Shown: positions 40,336 to 51,222, counted from the stretch's first letter. The stretch: DNA of 64,000 nucleotides from Ascarosepion bandense (GCA_037127315.1 JBBBDQ010000913.1:7362501-7426500); one strand, 5' to 3'. Notes: generated by a model not told the origin, from the sequence alone. Numbers and translations are program-made.

Positions 40336-42801
40336 TGTTATTATTATTATTATTATTATTATGTCATTTTTCATCATATTTCGATTTCTGCTTTGGTCTC
40401 ACTACCAACCAAGTCTGCGGGGAGACCTAAGGCAGGTCATGGCGTGTTTTTATGGCTCCATTTCATGTTTTTCTATCTTCCCTATCATACCCAGCATTAC
40501 ATAGATAAAGTGTTCCTTAGTGTGTGGGCTGTACTTAATAAGACAATTTTTTGTATATCTCTTAAGCTGGGGTTTCCAGGGATTCTTTCAATGTGTTGTT
40601 TTGTTCCATTTCTTATCATTCCAAGTGCACCTACTATCACTGGCACAACTCTTGTTTTCAATTTCCACATTTTTTCTATTTCAATTTCCAGGTCTTTATA
40701 TTTTGACAGTTTTTCAAATTCCTTGATTGCTATGTTACAATCCGCTGGACAAGCCATATCAATTAATAGACAAGTTTTCTCCTTCTGGTTTTTAACAATA
40801 ATGTCTGGCCTGTTTGCTTCAATTTTTCTGTCTGTGTAGATGGTGTAATCCCATAGAATGGTTACATCTTCTATTTCTGTAACCGGTGCTGGGTGATGTT
40901 CATACCAGTGTTTGCCTACAGCTTTTCCATAATGTTTGCACATTGCCCAATGTAAATATTGCCCAACTCTATCGTGGCGATTTTTATATTCATTTGGGGC
41001 AAGCACAGAACAGCCTGAGATTAGGTGGTCTATTGTTTCTTGGTGTTTATCACAAAACCTGCATTTTGGATCCATATTATTATGCATAATATTTGCCTGA
41101 AAGTTTCTAGTGAAAAGACTTTGGTCTTGTGCTGCAAGAATAAAGCCTTCAGTTTCAGACTTTAATCCAGATGCACGTAACCATCGATGAGTATTAACTT
41201 TGTCAACATTGGATTTATTGGCACGTTCTGGATATTGGCCATGCAGAGGTTTGTCTTGCCAGCGCTGTTTCATCTGTTCAAAAGCTTTATCTTTGGCTTT
41301 CATTTTCATATTCTTTGCCGCAATAGTTGGTTCTTGGCTTCTGTTTTGCTTTTCTACAGAATCTACGAACTGTAAATCTTGTTTGTATTCACTGCCTTCT
41401 TTTATTATTGAATATTTTTTCTTTCTTTCTTCATGTTGCCTTACTAATTGTATCATCCAATCCTTTGTTGTTTCTATGTATGTTAGTAAGCCAATAGTTG
41501 TTGTCTTGTATGACAATTCCAGCTGAATAAGACCTCTTCCACCTTCTTTACGGGGTATGTATAGACGGTCTACATCAGCCTTTGGATGATGCATCTTATG
41601 CTTAGAAAGAAGCTTTCTTGTTTTAGCATCCATTCGCCTGATGTCTTTTAGAGTCCAGTTTAAGATGTTAAAGCTATATTGGACAACTGGGATTGCAAGG
41701 CTATTAATGGCCATAACTCTGTTCTGTGAATTTAATTCAGTTTTTAATATCATTCGTAGCCTTCTATAGTACTCTTTACGCACTATTTCTTTCATTTTTT
41801 TATGGTGAATGTTTTCGCTCTCATTTACACCTAGGTATTTATAAGTTTCTTCTGGTTTCAATTCTTTTATTGTTATAGCAGGGTCTAAGCTAATTGAGGA
41901 TGTTTCTTGTATTGATCCACGTAAAACTGTAGCTTTAGCACATTTATTCAAATTAAATTTCATTCCAATGTCTTCGCTGAAGCGTTTTACAGTTTGCAGA
42001 AGACTTTCCAGCTCATTATCATTCTTAGCATATAACTTTAAGTCATCCATGTAAAATAGATGGCTTATTTTCTTTTGGCCTATTTTATAACCACATTCTG
42101 TCTTATTAAGTTGACTGGTTAGTGCTATTAATGATATGCAGAATAGTAAGGGAGATAAAGAATCACCTTGAAATATACCTCTTTTGATGTTTATTTCATC
42201 AGACTTATAGGTTCCATTTATATGATTGAGGTAAAGGGTTGTTTTCCATATAGACATGCACTGTTTGATGAAATTGATGATGACGGGCGATATCTTGTAT
42301 ATATTTAAAGTCTTTAAAATCCAGGAATGTGGCACACTATCGAATGCCTTTCGATAATCTATCCAGGCAGTACTAAGATTTTTCTTTGTACTGTAGCAGT
42401 TTTCCAGGATCATTTTGTTAATTAGCAATTGGTCTTTACAACCATAACAGCCACGTTTGCACCCTTTTTGTTCAAGCGGTATCATGTCATTTCTTTCTAA
42501 GAATAAATATGTCTGTTTTGTTAAAATAGATGTTAATAGTTTATATGTTGTCGGAAGACATGTAATTGGTCTGTAGTTTTTCGGGTTGTTTGTGTCACCA
42601 TTCTTGGGTAGAAGAAATGTAATTCCTTTGGTCATCCATGCAGGAATTTTAGTGGGATCGTCAACCATTTCTTTAAGTTCTTTGGCTAGTTTTTTATGTG
42701 CTGCATTTAAATAATATAGCCAAAAGTTAGAAATTTTATCTATACCTGGGAATTTCCAATTGTGTGCTTTTTTTAGTGCAAATTTAACATCATCTTCTGT
42801 A

Positions 42802-42838
<37 letters not shown>
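40336..42838 (-). mobile_element. Dong/R4-like LINE, 5'-truncated, inside (AAT)n
   Basis: RLE-type non-LTR retrotransposon on the minus strand. The element proper is about 40363-42811. Its 3' end (gatgaaaaatgacat) runs into (AAT)n-type repeats at 40321-40363 and its 5' end stops at (ATT)n at 42801-42838. Copy 2 at 20998-21641 has the same 3' end and the same repeat on both sides. Dong of Bombyx is known to insert in TAA repeats, and R4-clade elements have one ORF with RT and a C-terminal restriction-like endonuclease, as here. Clade assignment needs a tree. Confidence 0.88.
40497..42803 (-). CDS. LINE RT/restriction-like endonuclease ORF, N-terminus missing
   Basis: Longest open frame in the window: 723 codons from the first Met (42668), but the same frame is open and LINE-like upstream (ITEDDVKFALKKAHNWKFPG) to the (ATT)n at 42803. 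Residues counted from Met: RT motif A AWIDYRKAFDSVPH 101-114; motif B KRGIFQGDSLSPLLF 162-176; catalytic FYMDD 205-209 (YMDD rather than YADD); zinc knuckle C536-x2-C539-x8-H548-x4-C553; endonuclease RPD 620-622 with Asp637 in LLIDMACP. The C-terminus is NTLSM. No stop or frameshift in 2.3 kb suggests a young insertion. Missing N-terminal DNA-binding region makes it non-autonomous. Confidence 0.92.
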
Positions 42839-42839
<1 letters not shown>

Positions 42840-42910
42840 GTGAGAACATGTGAAAAACTACTACAAAATTGTACATTTTGTTTCGCCATTAAAAACAATA
42901 TCTCATCAAG
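42836..42910 (+). repeat. Repeat G, copy 1, next to (ATT)n
   Basis: cgtgagaacatgtgaaaaac tactacaaaattgtacattt matches the reverse complement of 49745-49820. Both copies directly abut an AAT/ATT tract. Confidence 0.7.
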
Positions 42911-43183
42911 TAGTTACCAATGATGGGTTACACTAATGAATTATTAAATGAAAGAACAGAAATTATTACAAACCAAACCAAAAAATACCTATTAGGTTTA
43001 TACAAACATAGATGAAAACGTCATTTTAAAATTGCGCGTTCCCAGATATGTGAGCGTTCGAAAAAAATCACCGTTACATAAGCATTCAAAAAAAAAAAAA
43101 GAAAAAAAGGTTAACAGCAAAATCAGTTATTGCAAATCGCCTGAAAACACCACATGGTAGAAACCTAGGTCGCGTAATAACTC

Positions 43184-43184
<1 letters not shown>
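42911..43184. other. No gene recognised
   Basis: AT-rich with an A-rich run at 43087-43108; unassigned. Confidence 0.3.

Positions 43185-43218
<34 letters not shown>
43185..43218. repeat. (TA)n microsatellite
   Basis: TA run at the end of the minus-strand PLE piece. Confidence 0.95.
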
Positions 43219-43221
<3 letters not shown>

Positions 43222-43958
43222 TAAACATATACTGTAAAACATAAGAGACAATGAATGTCTATTAAGTTTAATCATGAGCTGTTCTAAACATCGTATTTTG
43301 GCTTTAATTTCAATTGAAAATAAAGACAAAAATTCTCCAACATTTGGATAATTATTTTTAAGTTGGTTCTAAGCTTTCGGCTCACATGAGCCATCTTCAG
43401 AGAGGTTATAAGGACGGTAACACAAAAATATCCACCATCAGCGACGATTTTATCTTGTGTTGACATAAAATTCTGCTAAGCAACGGCAATAGTTACCAAA
43501 AATAAGAAACGCAGTTCGCAAATTTGCAATGCGTGATAGCGCGAAATGACAACAGAACCTTATATTTAAATGTAATGTAATGTGTTATGACCAGATTTAA
43601 ACATGATTTTATTAAGTGTGGGTTGTTTGGATTTAATGTAGATGGCCTCCAATATCTGAAGGTTCTTTTTACTTATGAGGATTATTGTATCGTTGACTAA
43701 AATCTTTCTGATATTACTTACATGTTTATGTTTTTCTGAGAAATGTTGTTTAATTGTCCTCTGATCATAAAAGGTGACAGGTAATTCTTCAGGAGACCGT
43801 GGTTGTTTTTGTTGTGTTTTTTTGTCTTTATTTTCAACTGAAATTAAAGCCAACATACGACGTTTAGAACGGCTCATGATTAAACATAGTAGACACTCAT
43901 TGTGTCTTATATTTAACAGTATATGTTTAGAAAATTATTTGCTGCCTCGATACACTAA
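43219..43958. mobile_element. PLE 3' part and inverted 5' ends
   Basis: Read on the minus strand: EN C-terminus (43760-43566, TIKQHFSEKHKHVSNIRKIL, LQILEAIYIKSKQPTLNKIM), 3' noncoding region, hairpin segment (43407-43369) and the N-terminal start of a next unit to 43219, where (TA)n begins. On the plus strand, 43803-43958 is another 5' end (SLFSTEIKANIRRLERLMIK, ...ENYLLPRYTKY) joined head-on at about 43803. Same layout as at 820-1186 plus an inverted 5' end. 3' noncoding sequence is about 85% like that at 830-1000. Confidence 0.82.
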
Positions 43959-44003
<45 letters not shown>

Positions 44004-44118
44004 AAGAAAGAGAGAGAGAGAGAAAGAATTGAATTAACTGAAATAAAATATGTGTCACATAGCTCACACACATACACACACACACACATACACACACACA
44101 CATACACACACACACACA
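43959..44118. repeat. (TA)n(GA)n and (CA)n tracts
   Basis: TA at 43959-43980, GA-rich to 44026 and CA-rich at 44068-44118. Confidence 0.95.
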
Positions 44119-44529
44119 TCGTTTGGATGCAATGTCATTGAACGCTGAAGTGTCACTTAAATACAGGATGTAACAAATACATTTTGGCCTTGAATCTTCA
44201 GATCCAGTTCTTTGTAGGATATTAAAACATTTAAAAGTGTTTAATAGTGTTTTTTAGATGACATGTCAAAATTAACATCTTAAAATGGCATATAAATCAT
44301 TTCATTTAATCTTTTCGTTCTTTTTCGTTTACTGTGTTTATTGTTTTTAAGGAAGACTAAATTGTAATATTGGCTTCAAGGATGGTTGAATATGATCTTC
44401 CCATAAATAACTATCCTCATCCGCCGGTCATTAACTTTTAACCGAACACTGACACTGTATGCTAATAAAATTGCGGGAACAATGTCTTTGGCGTAAGGGA
44501 TCTAAATCATCCCTCCCTTTGCACTAAAA
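44119..44529. other. No gene recognised
   Basis: AT-rich; nothing assigned. Confidence 0.3.
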
Positions 44530-44993
44530 AATGCTTTCTTGAGTCTCTTCTACAAATACTTTCACGGTTTCTGCTCCGATGAACTTATCTCTCTGGTGCC
44601 CCCTATGTATAAATTTACTCGAGCTACTAGATTAACAACTAGGTCCCACCTTTTTATAGTGAAACCAATAAAATGTAACCGCAACTTCTACTCTTCAGCT
44701 TCTTTTATCGCACTTCCCGCATGTGGAATTCACTTATCGTATACTTGCTTTACCGACAGCTACAAACTCAAAGAATTAAAATGTAAAGTCAATAGTCATC
44801 TCCTATCTCCCCGACTCGCATCCTTTCTCTCATGCTCCGTCCACTCCACTCTCATCACACCAGTATTCTCGTCCTTCTCTTACCCACTTCCTGACGCCCC
44901 ATATACCCTGTCCCTCTTTCTCATCACTTTCCTCCTATGTAAACCCTTGCACACCAGTGGTAGTAAAAATGCCTTGCTTGGGGCAAAATGATT
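44530..44993 (+). pseudogene. Jockey/CR1-like LINE C-terminus and 3' UTR
   Basis: Frame 44539-44991 reads MSLFYKYFHGFCSDELISLV, YKFTRATRLTTRSHLFIVKP, IALPACGIHLSYTCFTDSYK and LKELKCKVNSHLLSP. A single frameshift-like change turns FSRTSRLWN into FIALPACG. The frame continues into the 3' UTR, which ends caccagtggtagtaaaaatg ccttgcttggggc. Confidence 0.82.
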
Positions 44994-45129
44994 TTGAAAA
45001 AGATAGATTATTCTCGTACATATGTACGCCTACTGCAAGAGTACGACGAAATGTTTTAATTCCTCTAAATAATAATTATAATAAAAAAAAAATAAAAGAA
45101 AGAAAAAAATTTAATAAATTATAAGAGCT

Positions 45130-45303
45130 ATATTACTTTTTAGTGTTAACATCTGGAGACAGCATTCCAGTAAACCGCAGCTCTATGTATCTATTCCTGA
45201 TATTTCTAAAATCTTACGTGAACGCAGAATGCGCTTTGCAAGACACTGCTGGTGAGCAAATCAAGAACTCGCGAGTGATCTATTGTTCTGGACACCTAGT
45301 CAA
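45130..45303 (+). pseudogene. Fragment of a third LINE type fused to the RTE-like LINE
   Basis: Encodes SVNIWRQHSSKPQLYVSIPD, ISKILRERRMRFARHCW, then a stop, ANQELASDLLFWTPSQN. This resembles the C-terminal IRERRL(R/K)FAGHCWR...SDL(V/L)LW.P segment of other LINE ORFs, not seen elsewhere in the window. It joins RTE-like sequence at about 45303. Confidence 0.6.
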
Positions 45304-45900
45304 AACACAAGAGTACTGAACTGTTACGTGATATATGTCTTTCTTTATGGCATCGAATGCTGAACAAACTCTTCAAAAAAGTGACTTAAAGCAACAGAAA
45401 TGTGGTTCTGTTGAAATATTCTGAGGATACCATGGGCCGAATATATGAACAACAACAAGGTTTTGGATAGAACTGAAACAAAAAAGAAAATTTATGCTTA
45501 ACATGAGGAAGAGGCAGTTGAAATTTCTGGGGCACATAATAAAGAAGGGGTGCTTGGAACGTTTGATACTCACAAGTCAGATAGTGGAAAAGGGAGACAG
45601 AGGAAAGCAGTGATTAACATACGTGATAAACTGGAGTAAATGGATAGCAGAACAGGGTTTGGGAGACATAAAAAGACAAAATATATTAAGAGCTACAAAG
45701 GAATGGAAGCTGTGAGGGTCATGATCGCCTATGTCCTGAAAGGACATGGCACATCAAAGAAAAAGAAACCACTGAGCAAGATGACTGCCCAGCAACTATC
45801 GACAATGACCAGCTATGTTATAACACAGAATACCTGCCTAATGACATTCCGAACTTGATGCAAGACCATGACGGTTCATGAATGTCCGAGGTAAATGACC
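45304..45900 (+). pseudogene. RTE-like LINE C-terminal relic
   Basis: Reads LNCYVIYVFLYGIEC, KATEMWFC, ILRIPWAEYMNNNKVLDRTE, MRKRQLKFLGHIIKKGCLER, LILTSQIVEKGDRGKQ, WSKWIAEQGLGDIKRQNILR and ends KDMAHQRKRNH, across several stops. The same order is found at 46125-46660 in better condition. Confidence 0.75.
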
Positions 45901-46124
45901 AAATAAAACAATCAGAATAATATTATTCGACTACAAATGTATATGACTTAGAAATTTGAAACGCCAGGACTTGATAAGCTGACAGGTGGTAACAGGAAAT
46001 CATCCTGAATAAAAATTCATAATTTACATGTTCTTCTTGAAAATTATATTTTAATGGTTTTCGAATGCTTTCTCCATGTGTCAACTTTAGTGTTGTCTTT
46101 CTTGCAAGATTTAATCCGGAGGCG

Positions 46125-46735
46125 AATTGGCATGGCGAAGGAAGCATTCCAGAAGTTGAGTAAAGTATTAAGAAACAGGACAATTTCACTAGAAACAAAG
46201 AAGAGAGTACTGGATTGCTATGTGTTGTCAGTTCTTCAATATGGCAGTGAATGCTGGACAATATCATCAAAGATGAGAGAAAAACTTGAAGCAACTGAAA
46301 TGTGGTTCTACAGAAGGATGCTGCAAATATCATGAATCGAGCATGTAAGCAATGATGAGGTCTTAGAAATGATGTAAACAAAAAGGAAAATTAATACTGA
46401 GCACCAGGAAGAGACGGCTGAAGTTCCTGGGACATGCAATGAGGAAGGAGGGCTTGGAGAACCTGATACTAACAGGCCAGATAGAGGGAAAAAGAGACAT
46501 AAGAAAGCAACGGATAACATATTTGAAGGACCTAATCAAGTGGATGATGGAACGTGGGTTGCATGCAGTAACAGGAAAAAGCGTGCTAAGAGCCACCAGG
46601 GATAGGGAAACGTGGAAGGCCATGAAGAACGTTTATCAGCGCAAAACATGGAATCAGTGATTGAGAGTTCAAGTTCTAGTTTTGGCTGCTGCGTTCACTT
46701 CGCGCTAATAAAGAAAATCTCAATCTAATTATTCA
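46125..46735 (+). pseudogene. RTE-like LINE C-terminal copy
   Basis: Clear copy: RRRIGMAKEAFQKLSKVLRN, ISLETKKRVLDCYVLSVLQY, GSECWTISSKMREKLEATEM, WFYRRMLQIS, a stop, EHVSNDEVLEMM, RRLKFLGHAMRKEGLENLIL, TGQIEGKRD, WMMERGLHAVTGKSVLRATR and DRETWKAMKNVYQRK. It ends near 46735 with aataaagaaaatctcaatct. Used as the reference for the other fragments. Two or three stops make it inactive. Confidence 0.85.
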
Positions 46736-46746
46736 ATGCTAAGTGA

Positions 46747-47458
46747 TCTAAACTTATTTATAAATAGAACTTTGTGTGTATGTGTATGTGTGTCTGTGTG
46801 TATATGCCTGTGTGTGTGTGTGTGTCCGTTACATATAGACTCCGAAACGGCTGAACCGATTTTCTTGAAAATTTACACAGTTGTACTATAAGCGTCTGCG
46901 AATATTCTTAGCTAGGTTTTGTGTCGAGGTACCCCCGATAAATATCGAAAATCAATAATCGAAAAAATCGGGTTATAGAAGGAGTGGTCCGATGTTAATC
47001 AAATTTGATACACTCATAGACAAATACATAAGAAACGATATTCAGAAGTTTCAAGGTTGCAGTTCTTACAATAGTACAGAAAATCGATAATATATATATA
47101 TAAAAGGCAAGATGTTTGTGCGTCTGTTTATCTGCCTGTATGTCTGTATTTTATTTTAGTTTTTGCTTCAGGTTTGGCTCTTGGTAGGTATAATTGTAGT
47201 TCTTAGTCTCGGCCATGATGCCATTTACTCAGAGGACTTCAACATTCAAAAAAAAACTTATTTGATATCGATACCAGGAAATCAAAATTTGACTTACATC
47301 CATTCATTTTTTTTTTTCAGTCTACGGTTTCGCTTTAACTGGAAACAACTATTGCTTTTTAGTCTTTCGTGCCAATATCCAAAGTGTCTGAGCTCCAGGA
47401 CCATGGATTAGTTTTAAAGCTTTCATTACACCCGAGTAACGCCGGGCTATACTGCTAG
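46747..47458 (+). mobile_element. Helitron-like element, copy 2 (intact ends)
   Basis: Starts TCTAAACTTATTTATAAAT after A46746 and ends CCCGAGTAACGCCGGG-ctatactg-CTAG at 47458, before T47459. 712 bases. It aligns throughout with copy 1, including a short internal TA tract at 47090-47103. No coding sequence. Confidence 0.8.
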
Positions 47459-47559
47459 TTAATAATAGGATTGAATGGGTTTTTCGTCTTGGGTGATATA
47501 TTTAATATCACCGTAAAAATATGTTGTCACTAAACGAGAATACATTTTGATATCGCCTC

Positions 47560-48236
47560 ACAGATATTTTTTCTTCTTTTTCTTCCTCTTGTATGTACTG
47601 TGTCCCTTCAGAACGTAGGTGATCATGGCTTTCAACATCTCCCAATCCTAAGTGGCTCTTAGCACGATTTCTCCTGTTACCCCACTCAAACCCCGCTCTG
47701 CCACTAACTTGAGGAAGCTCTTCAAGTATGCTACTCATTGCTTTCCCCTGTCTATCGTTCCCTCTGTCTGACTTGTGAGTATCATATTCACCAAGCCCTC
47801 CTTCCTCATTACATGTCCCAGGAATTTCAGCTGCCTGATGCTAAGTATCAGTTTCCTTTTTGTTTCCATCGTCTCGAACACCTCATCGTTGTTCACATAT
47901 TCGTTCCGTGGTATCCTCAGCATTCTTCTACATTTCGGTTGCTTCAAGTCTCTCCTTCAATTTTGAAGAGATTGTCCAGCATTCACTGCCATATTGAAGA
48001 TCAGACATCACATAGCACTCTAGCACTCTCTTTTTTGTTTCTAGAGAATTTTCCTGTCTCTCCATACTTTACTCAGCTTCTCGAATGCATCTTTTGTCAA
48101 ACCAATCCGTTTTCAGATCTCTGTGTCGCACTTTCCATCTTCTGTTAGACCACTTCCCAGGTATTTAATTTTCTGTACCTGCTTTATTTTAGTATCCCTG
48201 CCTGTAATTGGCATTTTGGGCTCCTCTTTTTACTAA
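47560..48236 (-). pseudogene. RTE-like LINE, C-terminal part (3' side of nested insertion)
   Basis: Minus strand: KIKYLGSGLTEDGKCDTEI, RKRIGLTKDAFEKLSKVWRD, EATEMW-like, NEYVNNDEVFETMETKRKLI, LSIRQLKFLGHVMRKEGLVN, MILTSQTEGTIDRGKQ, and the end NRAKSHLGLGDVESHDHLRS. Continues, across a nested LINE, to 48738-49020. Confidence 0.82.
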
Positions 48237-48237
48237 T

Positions 48238-48735
48238 TATCATACATTTTTTGTAGTTTATATGTAGTCTTTTTTCTAGTTTATATGTGGCTTCCCGGTG
48301 CCTCTTCTATAAATACTTTCACGGCTTCTGCTCTGATGAACTTAGATCACTGGTGCCCCCTAGGTACGAATTTGCACGAAATACTAGATTAGCAACTAGG
48401 TCCCACCCTTTTACAGTGGAACCGATAAAATGTAACCGCAATTTCTACTCCAACGGCTTCTTTTCTCGCACTTCCCGCCTGTGAAATTCCCTTCCACATA
48501 CTTGCTTCCCCGACAGTTACAATCTCCAGGAGTTTAAATGTAAGGTCAATAGACACCTCCTAACACACTAACTCGCACCCATTCTCTCAAATACTCTTTG
48601 TATGTACCTCCTTACTCGTCTGTCACCCTCCTTCTTACATTTCTTATATCTAATCGCTCTCTCAGTACCTTCCCCTATGTAACCCCCTGCGCTATAGTGG
48701 CAGTGGAATGCCTTGCTTGGGGTGAAATGATTAAA
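48238..48735 (+). mobile_element. Jockey/CR1-like LINE 3' end nested in the RTE-like LINE
   Basis: Plus-strand fragment: MASRCLFYKYFHGFCSDELR, ARNTRLATRSHPFTVEP, YSNGFFSRTSRL, then a stop (TGA for Trp) and the 3' UTR ending tggcagtggaatgccttgct tggggtgaaatgattaaaaa. It splits the RTE-like ORF between SRKKGL and the next segment. Likely later than the host LINE. Confidence 0.85.
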
Positions 48736-48737
48736 AA

Positions 48738-49020
48738 AAAGTCCTTTCTTTCTGCTTTCTTTAGCTATCTTATGTAAGAAGTCTCGTAGTTTTCTTTCCA
48801 TGTCTTCTATCAGCACTCTATCATCTGCGTCTCTTATATTGTTCAGATTGTGGCCGCCAATGACGAATCCTGGTAAGACTTCTCGGTCTCTCAGAAGTAT
48901 CTCGTTGTATAAGTTTAATAGATCTGGTGAGAAGACACATCATTGTCTTACACCACTTTCTGTCTTTGTATATCTACTGAATCCTTTCCTGTTTGCATGC
49001 AGACGGTTTGCTGCCAAATA
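48738..49020 (-). pseudogene. RTE-like LINE, RT catalytic region (5' side of nested insertion)
   Basis: Minus strand: GVRQ, a stop, then CVFSPDLLNLYNEILL, LPGFVIGGHNLNNIRDADDR and VLIEDMERKLRDFLHKIAKE SRKKGL. ADD is the RT catalytic box (normally YADDT). The match to GVRQGCxxSP and GGxxLNNIRYADD shows it is the upstream part of the ORF at 47560-48236. Confidence 0.82.
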
Positions 49021-49149
49021 TTACCTTGTTCGGAAAGAAATTAAATTATTACGTTGTTCGGAAAGAAATTACGTATTTTATCACGATGGATTATGAATCA
49101 ACCAACCAAACAGAACCATAGTTCAATAGTAGAATTATTATCCTTCAAC

Positions 49150-49310
49150 TATGTCACGCGTAGCTTTCACTTGTTTCCCGTTCCTTCTATTCGCCCCGTG
49201 TGCATCAGATTCTCCAAACCCTCTTTCCTCACTACATGCCTCAGAAACTTCAGCTGTCTTTTCCTGATGTTAAGCATGATTTTCCTTTTCGTCACATTAC
49301 AGTCCAGTAC
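49150..49310 (-). mobile_element. Short RTE-like LINE fragment
   Basis: Minus strand contains ...NIRKRQLKFLRHVVRKEGLE-type and NLMHTG.IEG-type sequence (forward: cctcagaaacttcagctgtc, ccctctttcctcactacatg). Followed at once by SINE-A. Confidence 0.65.
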
Positions 49311-49319
49311 TCCCTTCTT

Positions 49320-49613
49320 CAGTCAGTTAAGTGTCATAGGTGAAACACGCTTGGGCGATCATGTCTCGAAAGAGACATAACTGACTGAGCAGAAGATTAT
49401 CCCGCAGTAGGTTGCCATTGCTTTCTGCGGTAGACTGGTTGCCAACCAAGCATATAGAACCCAATCTGTCCTGTTATTTACCCATAACTGGAAGGAAGAG
49501 ACAGATTAATACCTTTCCCACGGGTATTTGCGCTTAGGTGAATGCAATGAATTCAAACTGGAATTTGAACTCGGCTCCCCGATTTCTCGTTCCGAGCCGA
49601 TATCCACTGCACC
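49320..49613 (-). mobile_element. SINE-A copy, nearly full-length
   Basis: Minus strand, with hairpin catgtctcgaaagagacata, body and B box. The head is cut at ccactgcacca, where a second agtcagtc.tgtctc piece is fused. Confidence 0.9.
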
Positions 49614-49734
49614 AGTCAGTCGTGTCTCTTTCTCATCATCTTTCCTAAAAATCCTCTCTATTATAATAAAATGATTTTACTATTATAATAAAAACCATTG
49701 CGTATTTATGTATTTTTTATTTTTTATTATTTTA

Positions 49735-49835
49735 TGATGAGACATTGGTGTTTCAATGCCGAAACACAAATGTACAATTTTATAGTAGTTTGGAGTTTGC
49801 ACATATTCTAACGCAATAATAATAATAATAATAAT

Positions 49836-49879
<44 letters not shown>
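49735..49879 (-). repeat. Repeat G copy 2 with (AAT)n and (TA)n
   Basis: 49735-49815 is the reverse complement, with changes, of 42836-42910; then AAT at 49816-49841 and TA to 49878. Confidence 0.7.
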
Positions 49880-49884
<5 letters not shown>

Positions 49885-49977
49885 AAAAGATTTTTGATTT
49901 ATTACAATGGGTAATTTTGATTTCGTCTCTATCGGAATTTACCTATAGTAAACCAAGTGTGCTATGTTATATATATA

Positions 49978-49979
49978 TG

Positions 49980-50031
<52 letters not shown>

Positions 50032-50200
50032 ATCTTCCGGTGATCATGAGAAACATACAATAGCGAGGTTCAGTTCATTCTCTTTACTACCATTTATTAA
50101 ATTTTACTGCCAGTTACGAAAGCTTTTCCCGTATGTTCGCTCTTTAACAGTGCCTTATTAAATTATTTTTTGCAATAATTATGTTGTCGAGTAGTGAAGA

Positions 50201-50205
<5 letters not shown>
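49978..50205. repeat. (TG)n and third copy of the repeat seen at 19.2-19.8 kb
   Basis: TG run at 49988-50026. 50160-50190 (ttgtcgagtagtgaagaat) is the reverse complement of 19605-19625, and 50085-50160 contains further shared words, so this is a reverse copy. Confidence 0.65.
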
Positions 50206-50262
<57 letters not shown>

Positions 50263-50408
50263 AAACAGGCTTGTATGTGGATGACAAATTTATCTATCTA
50301 TAACCAGGCTTGTGTGTGGATGACGAATCTATTTATTTATCTATAAACAGGCTTGTCTGTGGATTACGAATCTATCTATCTATAAACAGGCTTGTTTGTG
50401 GATGACGA

Positions 50409-50462
<54 letters not shown>
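50198..50462. repeat. (ATCT)n with interspersed 53-bp units
   Basis: ATCT runs at 50200-50262 and 50408-50462. Between them the unit ataaacaggcttgt-tgtggatgacgaatctatct occurs four times at 53-58-base spacing. Confidence 0.93.
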
Positions 50463-50463
<1 letters not shown>

Positions 50464-50505
50464 CTCCTTATTATAATACAGACCGTTGTCTATTGATTTG
50501 TGTGC

Positions 50506-50507
<2 letters not shown>

Positions 50508-50551
<44 letters not shown>

Positions 50552-50578
50552 ATATATATATATGTATATATGTATATA

Positions 50579-50661
<83 letters not shown>
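50508..50661. repeat. Long (TA)n tract
   Basis: About 150 bases of nearly pure TA, the longest in the window. Confidence 0.95.
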
Positions 50662-50662
<1 letters not shown>

Positions 50663-50970
50663 TATAACGCTCAGGAGTTTAGGTTTTTCTTTGTTCTTAT
50701 GTAAGATACTCAATAATAGGTATATCAATATAGAAGTTGCAGTAATTTTAGACGGTATATCGATATAAATATTTTTATTGTCATGGGCTCACACAACTAT
50801 GTATATTCACCAAAACTCTCATATCTATATGTTGTTTAAATGAAAATTAAAATAATTTTGGGAAACATATTGTTTCCTTAATTGTGAAATACATATCTTC
50901 TTTATATATCGTATTTCCCCACTGTGATGATAAGTCAATTTTGAAAATAAGCATAACAGTCTTCACAGTT
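50662..50970. other. No gene recognised
   Basis: AT-rich single-copy-looking DNA; nothing assigned. Confidence 0.3.
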
Positions 50971-51222
50971 AATCAGTCAGTTAAGTGTCATACGTGATAC
51001 ACGCTTAGGCGATCATGTCTCGAAAGAGACATGACTGACTAGGCAGAAAATTATCCCGCAGTAGGTTGCCATTACTTTCTGCGGTAGACTGGTTGCCAAC
51101 CAAGCATATAGAACCCAATCTGTTCTGTTATTTAGCTTATAACTGGAGGAAAGTGAATGCAATGGAAATTCGAACTCGGCTCCTCGATTTCTCCTTCCGA
51201 GCCGATATCCACTGCACCACAA
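50971..51222 (-). mobile_element. SINE-A copy with internal deletion
   Basis: Minus strand; intact hairpin, but about 50 bases between body and B box are missing (ggaggaaagtgaatgcaatg). agttaa occurs at both edges and may be a target duplication. Confidence 0.88.
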
